Assembly (NCBI GenBank): GCA_947652115.1
Contig: OX393568.1
Span: forward strand, 11,385,576 to 11,449,575
Direction of reading: 5' to 3'
DNA from: Blastomussa wellsi
Taxonomy: Eukaryota; Cnidaria; Anthozoa; Scleractinia; Plerogyridae
Length of the DNA stretch: 64,000 nucleotides
Under the pieces are notes generated by a model. It saw only the letters and a list, made by a program, of their open reading frames with translations, ran no database searches and was not told the origin of the DNA. Both the position numbers and the translations under genes were made by a program. Below, piece by piece: positions 1-10,150 of this stretch. How positions within the stretch are numbered: position 1 is the first letter of the stretch; every line of letters starts with the position of its first letter.

Positions 1-1
1 T

Positions 2-823
2 GTCACTTCACTCATCATAAGGGCCCCATGGTGGGGTGGCTACTTTGAACGATTAGTACAGAGCATGAAGAGGTGCCTGAAGAAGATTCTAAAGAATGCA
101 AAGGTCACCAGTGAGGAACTTCAAACAGTGCTAGTTGAAATAGAGGCAACACTTAATTCCAGGCCCCTCACGTTTGTACCCAGTGGAGAAATCGATGAGC
201 CCCTGACCCCTTACCATTTATTGTGCGGGAGACGTTTATTGGGCATGCCAGATCAAGAAGAAATTGAAATCAGCCAACTGACCGGCGAAGAAGCCAGAGG
301 GAGAGTAGCCCTACTCGAAAGACTGAAGGATCACTTTTGGATTCGGTGGAAAAACGAATACCTTCTTGAACTAAGAAATTCACACCGGCTCAAAATGAAA
401 GATGCAGAAGGTCAAACGGTTGCTGTCGGGGACGTTATTATTCATGAAGATGGCCTGCATCGAGGACTTTGGAAGCTAGGCCGAGTAGAAAGCCTCGTCA
501 AAGGCAAGGATGGGCTTGTCCGTGGGGCAGTTGTCAAGTCGACCACACCCAAGAAAGGGAAACCGACAAGGTTGAGACGTCCACTACAAAGGTTGTATCC
601 ATTAGAACTTGGGTCTCACTCACAAGAGAATTCGACAGTAGACATACCAGTTGTGTCTACAGGAACCGATGCAGAGGTACGGCCCAGACAGGGAGCGGCA
701 TACGGAGCAGACGACGCAAACGTGCTTAGTGGAGCTGAGGATGCAGAAGAGCGCCCCAGACGAGAAGCAGCACGCAGAGCAGACAGAGAAAGGAGAGCAC
801 TGATGGACAATCAGCTGCTTTAG
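2..823 (+). CDS. BEL/Pao integrase C-terminal part (partial)
   Basis: The frame is open from base 2, before any ATG, so this is the tail of a Gag-Pol polyprotein. It starts with the integrase motif APWWGGYFERLVQ. The DUF5641-like C-terminal domain typical of BEL/Pao follows, with FWIRWKNEYLLELR and VGDVIIHEDGLHRGLWKLGRV. It ends in an Ala/Arg/Glu-rich tail with two similar copies of a GADDA/GAEDAEERPRREAAR type segment. The family role is strand transfer of cDNA into the genome. No break is seen in this part. It is a different BEL family from the one at 51325-58920, because the sequences and LTR differ. Confidence 0.85.
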   Translation, partial: VTSLIIRAPWWGGYFERLVQSMKRCLKKILKNAKVTSEELQTVLVEIEATLNSRPLTFVPSGEIDEPLTPYHLLCGRRLLGMPDQEEIEISQLTGEEARGRVALLERLKDHFWIRWKNEYLLELRNSHRLKMKDAEGQTVAVGDVIIHEDGLHRGLWKLGRVESLVKGKDGLVRGAVVKSTTPKKGKPTRLRRPLQRLYPLELGSHSQENSTVDIPVVSTGTDAEVRPRQGAAYGADDANVLSGAEDAEERPRREAARRADRERRALMDNQLL

Positions 824-1017
824 GAACATTGATTCTTAAGTTCTAAGGACATAGAACACTTAGGGACATTGAATGATTCTTAAGTTCTGAGAACAGTGAA
901 CTCATAAGAACATTGAACTTTGAGAACAGTGGACATTTGTTACCTTAGGAGTGGTGAACAGTGCCACTTAGACTTTAGGTTTGGTTGACCATTCGCGAAA
1001 CTGGTCAACGGGGGGAG

Positions 1018-1211
1018 TGTCGGAGATTTTTCCCATGTATCCTTGGGGTACGGGACCCCCCCCCCCGGCGTAGAGAAAAAAAAACGTGCTTATGGCGGTT
1101 CGCGCTTAGTTTCGTTGCGTTCTAGTGTCGTTGTGTTTGAGAACTGTACGTTGTTTTCGCGTAAGGCACTTAGCCTGTAAAGAGTACCGGATTAAAGTTT
1201 TCACAGCAACA
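1018..1211 (+). repeat. BEL/Pao 3' LTR
   Basis: A 194-bp LTR inferred from its TGT start after the polypurine tract and its ACA end. It contains a C13 homopolymer near 1050 and the polyadenylation signal attaaa at 1191-1196, 15 bp before the end. The right border is supported by the resumption of the GRF-protein reading frame on the other strand. Confidence 0.6.
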
Positions 1212-2155
1212 GTTCTTTTGTCTTCTATGGATAAATTGTACCAAGGTACTTGTGCGTAAAATGCGTATCGTCCGTGATCTCCTGTCCAAGCGTAATATCC
1301 CAGTTCCCGCACTTGAAATTTCTTGTTGACGAAAAATCCCTCAAGTCCAATATCATACACACTTTCTCTTTCATCCTGTCAGTCCATGCTTCTTCATCAG
1401 ACGTCTGATGCAAATCTGATTCTTTAACGCAGGTTCATTCTCTTCGGTATAGTGACATCCCCTTATTTCTGGAGGACTTATCACCTCTTGATTCTGTTCC
1501 AAGAACGTGATGTTTACTTTTTGACACTCCAGCCACAACGACTGGTCAAAAGGAATGGAATTGATATCTGTGTAGGTGGGTTTGTGATACCAAGGAGAAT
1601 CTTGTCCTCTCAATGGGTAACCTTGTTCATCTCTGGACCAATGGGTGTCGCTATCCAAGCCAAGACTTTTCCTCTCGGTAGCAAATCACTTCATTGAAAG
1701 AATTTGCACATGTTTCGTCTGCAGCGGAAGTAAGGGCGATCTGGATTCTTCGTCGAATTGGAGATACTTAGAATGGTTGGTTCGTCGCAGTAACACAAAA
1801 ATTTATCCAGGTTGTTTGAGTAGTAAGTCATCACAGTGTTCGTATTTCGAACGATGTCGATATACGTTTTGGCTTCGTTTTTGTCCACCAAGACAAAACA
1901 ATGATCTTTACGATCATCTCTTCCCACACCGCAAACCAGGTACTTCCATCCATTGCTTGCTGTTTTTTCTTGAAGTGGAACATTGTTGTGAATCGGACAA
2001 TTCACTTCTGCTTGTGGAAAGAACTTGTTGAAAAAATCAATGGCTTCATCGTACGACGGTATTTCACCCTCTTCCATCACTTCTGTTTGTTCTTTGTTTG
2101 TCTTTTTCTTCTTCTTCTTCTTGTTGGAAGCCGGTGGGAAATCTTTAGGCAACAT
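1212..2155 (-). pseudogene. GRF-type zinc-finger protein of fossil Polinton 1
   Basis: The gene starts at 2155 and reads leftwards. The first 154 residues have a Lys-rich stretch and an acidic patch, then a Cys/His pattern (NCPIHNNVP, LVCGVG, CYCDEP, RPYFRCRRNMCKFF) that fits a GRF-like zinc finger. A TGA follows the CKFFQ motif where the family usually has Trp. The protein continues in other frames at 1371-1658 (SRDEQGYPLRGQDSPW) and about 1215-1360 (GYYAWTG, YAQVPWYNLS), so there are one stop and at least two frameshifts. The BEL element at 1-1211 cut off the 3' end. GRF fingers bind single-stranded DNA in other proteins; the role here is unknown. Confidence 0.6.
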
Positions 2156-2642
2156 GTAATGTGTGGGAGATTCATCATTTTTCTTCTTCTTTTTACCGCG
2201 GTTTGACTTTTTTTTTAAGTCAAAATTGGCGATGAGTCACCGGGTTGATAATGAATGTAGTTACCTTGTTCACTTTGCAAAAACTTTATTTGGTCAGTCA
2301 GTCAGATCTTCTTCTTCTTCTTTCTTGATCTCCGGCATCTCTGCTTGCTCCATTCTTGAAGTTCAAACCTGTTACTGAAACCAGTTAAAACCCGTTAAAA
2401 CCAGTTACTGAAACCCGTTAAAACCAATCACGTCAAAGTGGCGCGATGATCTTTGGACTTTACAGATGCGTCAACTACTCCTTATACGGTGCTGTGAATC
2501 GACTTTTGTACAGAGCGAACACTCCATATAAGGCAAAAAATCGGGGGTGATGCGCACCCAAAACATCATATATAAATGATCAGATGAAGACAGAGTAGTG
2601 CAGTGGAGCAGCGCACAGGATCGAAACTTTACTCTGTACGTG
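2156..2642. promoter_or_regulatory. Divergent promoter region between GRF gene and 2643 gene
   Basis: This gap separates two outward-facing genes. It holds direct repeats of a cccgttaaaaccagttac type unit at about 2368-2424, a CCAAT motif (accaatcacg, near 2423), a perfect CArg-type box CCATATAAGG at 2523-2532 and a TATA-like catatataaatg at about 2567-2578, some 65 bp before the plus-strand ATG. The elements are seen in the sequence; promoter function is inferred. Confidence 0.45.
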
Positions 2643-2933
2643 ATGGAAGAAAAGATTAGGTGGACGACCGTGTGTGATTTGTGTGATAAAGTGTGGTCGA
2701 GATTCGACGAAAACATCGAGTTACCCTATGAAATAGAATGTGATCCCTTAGACCTGTTTGACCGGGTTGACGTGGCATGCAATGCATTTCGATTAGTTCC
2801 CTTTGTGATGTGGTTGAAAAAACAGAAACATGCAACGGAATGGTACGACATCATATATAGAATGCGACTGTCGATCGTGAGACGCAGTTTCTTCGCACTG
2901 CGTGAAGCCGTCGACAATGCCACTGAAAGGTAA
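2643..2933 (+). CDS. Small protein of unknown family, upstream of integrase
   Basis: A 96-residue protein starting at the ATG at 2643; the frame is open further upstream, but this ATG follows a TATA-like element. It has two nearby Cys (TVCDLCDKVW), an acidic middle part and a basic helical end. I recognise no family. Its stop overlaps the integrase start at 2917, which suggests a compact viral-style gene pair. Confidence 0.5.
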   Translation: MEEKIRWTTVCDLCDKVWSRFDENIELPYEIECDPLDLFDRVDVACNAFRLVPFVMWLKKQKHATEWYDIIYRMRLSIVRRSFFALREAVDNATER

Positions 2934-3840
2934 AAGGAAGAAGAAGAAAAATGATCAAAGCATCTTGAAAGATTACCGCGATCCCACCGAACCTGGTAGT
3001 TTGGGAGGTATTGAACGATTTGCCAAGGCTCAGAAATTACCTGTCAACAGAGTCAAGAAACTCTTGGAAAGAGAATTGGGATACACGCTTCATAAACCCA
3101 GAAGTAGACGATACACTACTTCTCCCGTCTTGGTGTTTAATATCGATCAACAATGGGTAGCTGATTTGGTGGAAGTGCAAACCTTGGCCAAACAAAACAA
3201 AGGCAACCGTTACCTGCGCCAAAGGACGTACACCTCAGAATTTACAAACCGACGATGGAAAGGAATTTTATAACAAGATCTTTGCTGAATTGATGAAACG
3301 AAAGAAGATCAATCATTTTTCGACGGCAGGTGACACGAAAGCCAGTATTGCGGAACGATTCAATCGTACCTTCAAGGAACGCATGTATCGTTATTTTACC
3401 GTCAAAAACACATTGAATGACATGTCTGCACTTCCCGCTTTGGTGAAGGGATACAATGCGTCGTTTCATAGAAGTATCGGCATGGCCCCAAACCAAGTCA
3501 ACAAGAAAAGCGAACACGAAGTGTGGATGAATTTGTATGCCAAGAAATTTCAAGGCAAAAAACCCAAACGACGTACTTTGTTGAAAGTGGGTGATAAGGT
3601 ACGACTCAACAAAAAATTCCATACGTTCAAGAAAAGTTATTTACCAGGCTGGACCGAAGAAATTTTCGTCGTGAGTGATGTCAGACCAGGTCCACCCGTC
3701 ACCACCTACAAGATCAACGAATACGACGGAACGCCGGTCAAAGGAACATTTTATAAGGAAGAATTGCAAAAAGTCCTGCAAGACGACGAGGATCTGTTTC
3801 GAATCGAAAGAATACTGAAACGAAAAGGTACTAAAGTGTT

Positions 3841-5706
3841 TTTTTTTTAATTTAACTTACGTTACAGCTTTACAACTTACTTGTTTACTACTTACTTACA
3901 TTAAAATACCTAAAACTAGTTTACAACAAACAAAAGGACTATTAAAGACAATAAATAAATGAAAAGAAAGAAAGAAAAAAAAGGCGACTCCTCTACCTAA
4001 AACGGTTTTTAGCAATAACTACGTGAAATAAGATTGACAATATTAGCAATAAATCATATGTATGTATAATTAGATGATTAATAAGATGATTAATAATTAA
4101 TTAATAATAAACAGTGCAGAAAGATATATGAAATAGTCGTCAAGGTATTTTTTGATCCAAACAGTCTTGAGCGATTTGGTAAATGAAGCGATGTCAATCA
4201 TTTTTTACCCTCCATTGTTATAGTCGTTTGTCATGACACTTCGCTTAATCTTATCGCACTTATTGTTCCAAAGAAAGCTGAAGAAAAGATCGTTTATTTC
4301 TTTGATACTTTTATGATTTGTCGGCAGCGGAGCTAAAATATACGTAAGCTGAGATGCCGCTAAGCTTTTTATAACTTGAATTTTGCCGAGTAACGTTAGC
4401 CGCCGATATTTCCAATTGCTTAGTATGTTTTTAATTTTGTCCGCTTTTTCCCTATAGTTTAAGCTTAATGTGATATCAGGATCGGTAGAAAGCCAAACGC
4501 CAAGGACTTTAACTTTGTTTTCTGGCCATTTAAAATTCTTCTCGGGAAGAAGTTTTTCCTTATTTCCTGCCATTGATCCAATCCATAGAGCTTCAGTCTT
4601 TTTGCTGTTGAGTCCGAGACCAGACATACTGCTAAAAGTCTCGACCATCTTAAGTGTGGCGGATAATGAATCTCTAGTACCGTTAAGAATGAAAGTTGTG
4701 TCATCTGCGTACTGGCTAATTTTAATTTCTGAGTTGTTTACAGATATTCCTTTAATGCTCTTGTTCGATCTGGTTGGTTTAGCTAAAACTTCAGCAGATA
4801 GTATGAATAGGTACGGCGAAAGAGGGCAACCTTGCCTAACACCTCTTTGTGGTTGAAAAAAAAAAACTCGTCCAGCCATTGTTTAGGACACAGCTTTCGA
4901 TGTTCTTGTAAAATGTTTGTACCCAGGTTATCAAAGAAGAACCGAAACCAAAGTGCTGGAGCGTGTGCTCAATAAAAGACCATTCAAGCGAATCAAAGGC
5001 TTTTTCAAAATCTACAAAGAGCAATAACCCAGGGATATTTTGTTGAGAAGCGTAGTTTATAATGTTATCTATCAATCTAATGTTTTCTCCAATAAATCTT
5101 TCTTTTAGGAAACCGGTCTGATCATTATTGATAAGTTTTGGGATAACAGATTTTATTCGGTTTGCAATAGCTTTCGCGGCTATTTTGTAGTCGCAGTTAA
5201 GGAGAGTAAGGGGCCGCCAGTTTTTAATGAAGTGCGGTTCTGCGTCTTTTTTGTGTATGAGTTTAATGATTCCGCGTCTCTGTGTTATAGAAAGGGCTCC
5301 TTTATCATATGAATAGTTGAGTGCACTTATTAAAAGAGGAGATAAGTCTTTCCAGAAAATTTTGTAGAACTCAGCAGGGAGTCCATCAGTTCCAGGGGTT
5401 TTGTCTCGATCCATGCTTTTTAAAGCTTTAAGACATTCTTGTTCGGTTAAATATCCTTCGCAACTCGTTGCCTCGTTGTCGTCCAGAAACGTTTCGTTTT
5501 CAGGTTGAAAAAAGACGCTGTCTGTTGGTATCACATTTTCCTGGGAAGTGTAGAGCTCTTTGTAAAAGGTTTCGCATTCAGCAAGAATTTCCTTATCAGA
5601 TGTGATAAATTTTTGATCGGTGATTTTAAGCTGGCTTATTGTACTCAGTTTGAAATGTCTTTTCTCAAGGTTTAGAAAATATTTAGTGTTTTTTTCGCCT
5701 TCATTG
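3841..5706 (-). mobile_element. 5'-truncated L1/Tx1-like LINE inside the integrase gene
   Basis: The direct repeat aggtactaaagtgtt occurs at 3826-3840 and at 5707-5721 and is the 15-bp target duplication. The T-run at 3841-3848 is the poly-A tail of a minus-strand element. The 3' UTR (about 3850-4200) is AT-rich. The 5' end is truncated within the region upstream of the reverse transcriptase. The insertion split the chromodomain of the Polinton integrase. Confidence 0.9.
4205..5534 (-). pseudogene. LINE reverse transcriptase (frameshifted)
   Basis: Reverse transcriptase motifs are in order on the minus strand: DKTPGTDGLPAEFYK, KNWRPLTLLNCDYKIAAKA, QTGFLKERFIGENIRLI, LLFVDFEKAFDSLEW, then RGVRQGCPLSPYLFIL, the catalytic QYADDTTFI and GLGLNSKKTEALW. 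A frameshift at about 4860, within a run of A, separates the two reading frames (4836-5534 and 4205-4879). The endonuclease part is lost by 5' truncation. The motif set fits the L1/Tx1 group; the exact clade is not certain. Confidence 0.85.
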
Positions 5707-5788
5707 AGGTACTAAAGTGTTGGTTGAATGGAAAAGGATGGCCAGAGAAGTATAATAGTTGGATCGAACGTTCAGCTCTGGAATCGCT

Positions 5789-6790
5789 ATGAGGGAATTT
5801 TATCTGAGACTCACCAGTCGATCGAACCGCGTGGAGTTCCCGACAATCAACCCCATCACTTCAAGAATCGTTTACCTTACCCGTTGCGTTTCAAGGAATC
5901 TGGATGGAAAGTGGGTATGACCAGTATTCACGTACCAAAAGCACCACCCCGTGTCCTCATTAAGGATCCCTTCTTGTTTCGGACTTGTTGGAAGATGTTG
6001 ACTCCTCATCACTGAAGATGTATTGAACAAGTTCAATTCCAACATTACCAACGGCACGCAATTAATGACAGCCATAAATAGATTGTACTATTGGAAACTA
6101 GAAAACATCGGTATTGCTGATGCTCAATTGGGACAAGATGTGACAGAAGGCCAAGACGATGATGGTGAGGACATCGTGAAATTCAAGAGGTTTTACAAGC
6201 AAATGTATGCTGACAAAGACCAATTCGTATTGGATAATATCGACACGTATTTCGGAAGCAACTCGAACAATTACCCAAAAGTGTTCGTGGGATATCAATT
6301 GGCGAAAGACATGGGATGGGTCAAAGAAGAAACAGATGGTGACGGTGATCCCGTTTACGAGTTGGGAGATAACTTACGCAAAGAATTTCCTACAGACAAG
6401 GTGCCAGGCGCTACTGACATCGTAGAAGGAAATGACGAATTTTACAAAATCGACAAAGACGCACTTCAGTTGAGTTCTTTTTGCAATTGGGTGTTTTCGT
6501 ACTTGGACGAAAGTTACGAACGGGCATTCGGTCATCAGCAAAGACCTCTATTCGTTCACTCTACTGTCGTCCAGAGCAGCACGGTGGGAGTACAGATCAC
6601 TAATTTGTTGAGAGACATTCCCTACACGTTGTCTCAAAGTGGATACGAGATGCAAAACGTGCAATATATACCGGTGCGAGACGAAGTCATTGACATTATC
6701 GAAATCGACGTGAAAGAGGAAGACGGAAGAGAAGTACACTTCGAAGAAGGAAGTACGATCGTGACATTACATTTCAAGTATGACGACTGA
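5789..6790 (+). pseudogene. Polinton 1 penton-like minor capsid protein, copy 1
   Basis: The gene opens at the ATG at 5789, overlapping the integrase stop. The N-terminus MREFYLRL, then RLPYPLRFKESGWKVGM, matches the next gene (EFYLTL, RLPTPIRLGEGWKVGL) and has the signature of the single jelly-roll penton/minor capsid protein of Polintons. The C-terminus includes QQRPLFVHSTVVQSSTVG and YIPVRDEVIDIIEI. A frameshift near 5845 and another near 6000 break it; the last 255 codons (6023-6790) are open. The expected role is pentameric vertices of the capsid. The pair with the next gene is a tandem duplication. Confidence 0.7.
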
Positions 6791-7745
6791 AGAGTTCTAC
6801 TTGACGTTACCCAATGACAGCAGTCGCAAAGAATTTCCAAACAATACAAACAACAGTTTCAAAGTGCGATTACCAACTCCCATTCGATTGGGTGAAGGAT
6901 GGAAAGTGGGATTGAGTAGTATATCGTTGCCTGACAACCAACTAGCTATTCCTTCTGTCACGGATGATCCAAATACCATCCTGTTCAAGTACGAATGGTT
7001 TCATGGCGAGAATGACAATCACTACTACACTAGCCGATTGAACATCAGCGATTTGAACAATGTATTCTCCAGACTGAATGGTGTGGAATTCATGAAAAGC
7101 GTGGTGAATTTCTATGATCAAAAAAGATACAAAACCGGTGGCAATGGCGCTCCGGTTTACAATCCAGAATGGGGAGCTTCTTTCATCAGTCCAATAGACA
7201 AAGGACGAACATTTGTCAAATTCAAATGGGATGGTGACGAATTGATCGTAAAAAACATGGGAACCACAAAAAAACATCGTGGCGTGACATTCAAAGTCAA
7301 CGCTACACTGGCCAAGAAAATGGGATGGTTGAGTGAAGATGAACAACAACTTGGACCTAATCTTTTGATGGAATTCACAGAAGACAAGATTCCTACTTAT
7401 CCTGTTGATGTTCTCCGTTGGGATGTTTTCACAAATTACATCCCTGCACCCGGTAAACCAGACACCAGAGACATGAGATTCTGGGTTGTGAAGGACGACA
7501 TAGAAGACATACGCGACGTACATAAAAGAAACGATGGCAGGTTTCTTTTTTGTCTGTTCATTGCAATTGGCGATTCATCAATTTGAACAAGGCGTATTAA
7601 AATGTGGCAGGAACGTCAATGAAAACGCTGTTTGTCTACTCGGATGTGGCGCAGAGTTCCGTGGTGGGAAATCAAGTGACAGATCTGTTGCGTGAAGTGA
7701 ACTATCAAAGAAGAGGAGAAGGTAACCCATACTCTGTTCAAGCAG
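6780..7745 (+). pseudogene. Polinton 1 penton-like minor capsid protein, copy 2
   Basis: The ATG at 6780 overlaps the end of copy 1. About 250 codons are open, with EEFYLTLPNDSSRKEFPNNT and GEGWKVGLSSISLPDNQ at the start. A frameshift near 7545 moves the protein to the frame that contains CNWRFINLNKAY, a stop, and then MKTLFVYSDVAQSSVVGNQV, which aligns with the C-terminal region of copy 1. At about 7740 the sequence passes directly into the middle of the major capsid protein. The C-terminus of this gene and the N-terminus of the next one are therefore lost in a deletion that fused them. Confidence 0.7.
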
Positions 7746-8915
7746 ATCAACATGAAACTCAATTCAACTTTGATCAGTCCTCAGACCGACACGTATCATT
7801 ACAAGGCTTACTTGAAACCTTGTTGAATTATGACAGAGATGACGGAGAAACGATCTTTAAACCCCAAGGGTGGTACAATGCCATTGATTGTGCTGCTACC
7901 CTGACGGCCAACAACCTGGACAGCGATGCACCCCATGCCAATTACACAGCTCTGTCTGCCACCCAGAAAGAAGCAGTGTTAGCCATGAAAGCCGAACTGG
8001 TCAAATATGCAGGAGGTAAAACACACGTGTTACGCTTCACACCTAACATCGAAATATTTCACATGAGCAAAGCATTGGTGTCGGGAGTGCAAATGCAGAT
8101 CCAGTTGTATTTCAATTCTCCCACGGTGTTCATGAACGGAGTAGGTGTGAATGTACGACTAATAATAATAATAATAGTTAATCTTTATTGAGGATGCCAA
8201 CATCACAAAAAGAGTGGTTTACAGAAGGGTCCTCTAAAGGTAACTACATATAAATATAATTACGTAAAAATGTAAAAATATGACTATTAAACTACTCAAC
8301 AGCGATGATGTCAAAGTGAGACTGTACCTTTGTCAAATGAGACTCAATCCATCCGTGTACCTGGAATTGGAGCAAAAACAAAGACAGACCAGGAGACCCG
8401 TGACTTACCCCTCAGTACGAGGAGAAATAAGGACCTTCAACGTGCAAGCAGGTCAGCAACACTATGAATGCATCGATCTGTTCCAGAACAGGGTGCCCAA
8501 CCGACACATCGTGGTAATGGTATTGTCAACTGCATTCACTGGCACCTATGCAAAAGTTTGCATTGAGTAACATTCGTCAATTGGTGAGAGGAGAAGAATA
8601 TCCCTACGAGACCTTGGAATTGATTCACAACAACAGCACCCGCGATTTGAGAGGTGCAAACAGAAAGGAAATATGGCGAGGGAAGCAGAATGGGGACAGG
8701 ACAAAAACTGCACGTTGTTTGTATTTGATAACACGGCCAACGGATGTTTGGACAGTCCAGTGTTGAATCCCAAGCAGAGCGGTGATGTACAAGTGATCCT
8801 GAATTTCGGAACCCCACTCGCAGACAACATCACTATCATTCTCTACGGAGAATTTGAGGAGCTGTTGGAGATCGACGACAATAAAGCAGTATTGTATAAC
8901 GTGTATCAACGTTGA
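7740..8915 (+). pseudogene. Polinton 1 major capsid protein (double jelly-roll), fragmentary
   Basis: The C-terminal two thirds of a Polinton-type major capsid protein remain. Recognisable parts are RFTPNIEIFHMSKALVSGVQ (about 8030-8090), VKVRLYLCQMRLNPSVYLELEQ (about 8310-8370), FQNRVPNRHIVVMVLS, and the C-terminal TLFVFDNTANGC, VQVILNFGTPLADNITIILY, YGEFEELLEID. The N-terminus is deleted, a LINE tail is inserted at 8162-8281, and short deletions or frameshifts occur near 8550 and 8660. The stop overlaps the protease start (8913-8917). In the family this protein forms the hexagonal capsomers. Confidence 0.75.
8162..8281 (-). mobile_element. Short 3' fragment of a CR1/L2-like LINE or SINE
   Basis: A 120-bp insertion in the capsid gene. 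On the minus strand it ends in (ATT)n after an aataaag-like signal, the usual tail of CR1/L2-type elements and their SINEs. The sequence gacta flanks it at 8157-8161 and 8282-8286, a possible short target duplication. The capsid frame resumes after it. Confidence 0.55.
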
Positions 8916-9438
8916 TGGAAAGGGTCACTTTGAACAACGTTCAATTGGATCATTTGGCCGAAACCGATCCCATCCTCAAACCCTACTTCCACGGGACAGT
9001 AGCTTGCGATCTCTTACCCAAGAAACCACGCAAAGACATTTCACAAGGTTACATCGTCAACACAGATCCGCAGGACAAACCAGGTCGACATTGGATAAGT
9101 ATATGGACCAAAGGAAACGTGTGCGAAGTGATGGACAGTTACGCTTTACCATTGAACAGTTATCGCACGACACATCCTATACAAGCATGGTTAGAAAAAC
9201 ATTGGAAATACGTGCTAAACAATAAACAAAGTTTACAGTCCCCAAAGCCAGGGGAAAAACCATGCAAGAATTTGTGAATCAATTTTCGAAACACGATTAC
9301 GTCGCCAACGATCACAAAGTGGGCCAAATGTTAAAAGCTTTGATTGTCAAACAACTGAAATGGCACGAAGTCTGCAAAAGACCCCTTAAACAAAATGGCA
9401 TCAGCTCCCGCGGAAGCGGTGTAAGAGATTTGTTGTGA
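8915..9438 (+). pseudogene. Polinton 1 adenain-like cysteine protease, catalytic Cys region deleted
   Basis: The ATG at 8915 overlaps the capsid stop. The N-terminal half has the Ulp1/adenain pattern with catalytic His in GRHWISIW (about 9085-9110) and the acidic residue in EVMDSYALPL. After about 9240 the frame changes and the protein resumes as KARGKTMQEFVNQF, ending at 9436-9438. The segment that should hold the Gln and nucleophilic Cys is absent at this junction, so a deletion removed the active site. In adenoviruses and Polintons this protease matures virion proteins. Confidence 0.7.
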
Positions 9439-9491
9439 AATCAAATATATATTAACACAAACGCGTTTTTACACTTTTTCATTGTGAGACG

Positions 9492-10150
9492 ATGGAACAA
9501 CGAGAAGCATTTAGATTTCGCACCCCTTCCAGCATATTGATCGTCGGACCTTCAGGATGTGGAAAAACAGCGTTCACCAGCAAACTTCTGACAAACAATC
9601 GAAACCTGTTCGAAAAATCACCAGACAAGATTCATTATTGTTACGGTGCGTGGCAAGACGGATTCAACAAGATAAAAAAAAACAAGGAATTGCGTTTCAC
9701 GAAGGAATACCCGATTCGGAGGATTTACGAAAATGGTTTCCAAAAGGAGGTGTACTCGTGATGGACGATTTGATGGAAGAAGGAGGAAACGACAAACGCG
9801 TATTGGACTTGTTCACAAAACATTCCCATCATCGAAACATCACGGTAATATACTTATGTCAAGACATGTTCCCTCCTGGAAAATACGCAAAGAGCATTTC
9901 ACGCAATGTACATTACATCGTGGCTTTCAAAAATCCTCGTGATCAATTAGGGTTCCGGAATCTATTACTTCAATCTTTTCCTACACGCTGGAAAGAGGTA
10001 CAAGAACGATTCAGACGCGTGACAGATCGACCGTTTGGATACATGATGTTAGATTTACATCCTGCCAGCCCAGACGATTGTCGCATCATGAGTCACTTGT
10101 TAAAAGAAGAAGGATACATGCGATGTTATCAGTTCAACAATGACTCGTGA
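9492..10150 (+). pseudogene. Polinton 1 FtsK/HerA-type genome-packaging ATPase, frameshifted
   Basis: The Walker A motif GPSGCGKTAF is near residues 23-32 and the Walker B region (GGVLVMDDLMEEGG) at about 9745-9785. Later motifs are HRNITVIYLCQDMFPPG, NPRDQLGFRNLLLQ and GYMMLDLHPASPDD. The N-terminal and C-terminal halves are in different frames. The switch lies at the A9-C run 9674-9683, where the zero frame shows a canonical A-AAA-AAC heptamer (9677-9683) and the homologous protein continues in the -1 frame. It may be a programmed slip or a one-base loss. The protein would power DNA packaging. Confidence 0.8.

Larger units (their letters stand above)
1..1211 (+). mobile_element. BEL/Pao retrotransposon, 3' end only
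   Basis: Only the integrase C-terminus and the 3' LTR lie in the window; the rest is off the left edge. The polypurine tract ggggggag ends at 1017 and directly precedes an LTR that starts TGT and ends ACA. Right of 1211 the sequence returns to the minus-strand GRF-protein gene of fossil element 1, so the BEL element inserted into that gene. The other LTR is missing, so no target duplication can be confirmed. Confidence 0.8.
2917..5792 (+). pseudogene. Polinton 1 integrase, deleted and split by a LINE
   Basis: A retrovirus-like DDE integrase with a C-terminal chromodomain. The N-terminal part (basic start, then IERFAKAQKLPVNRVKKLL, QQWVADLVEVQTLAKQNKGN) runs to about 3215. The segment expected to carry the first catalytic Asp is deleted there, with a frameshift; the core resumes around 3235 at the LQTDDGKEFYNK motif and continues through ERFNRTFKERMYRYF and VGDKVRLNKKF to 3840. 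A LINE occupies 3841-5706. After the 15-bp duplication the chromodomain tail (VEWK, then GWPEKYNSWI one frame over) reaches a TGA at 5790-5792. The gene is therefore dead at least three ways. The start of the next gene overlaps the stop (ATGA). Confidence 0.85.

Noticed and set aside
2163..2378. Phe-rich plus frame in the GRF promoter region
   Set aside because: Low-complexity shadow of poly-Lys coding and repeats.
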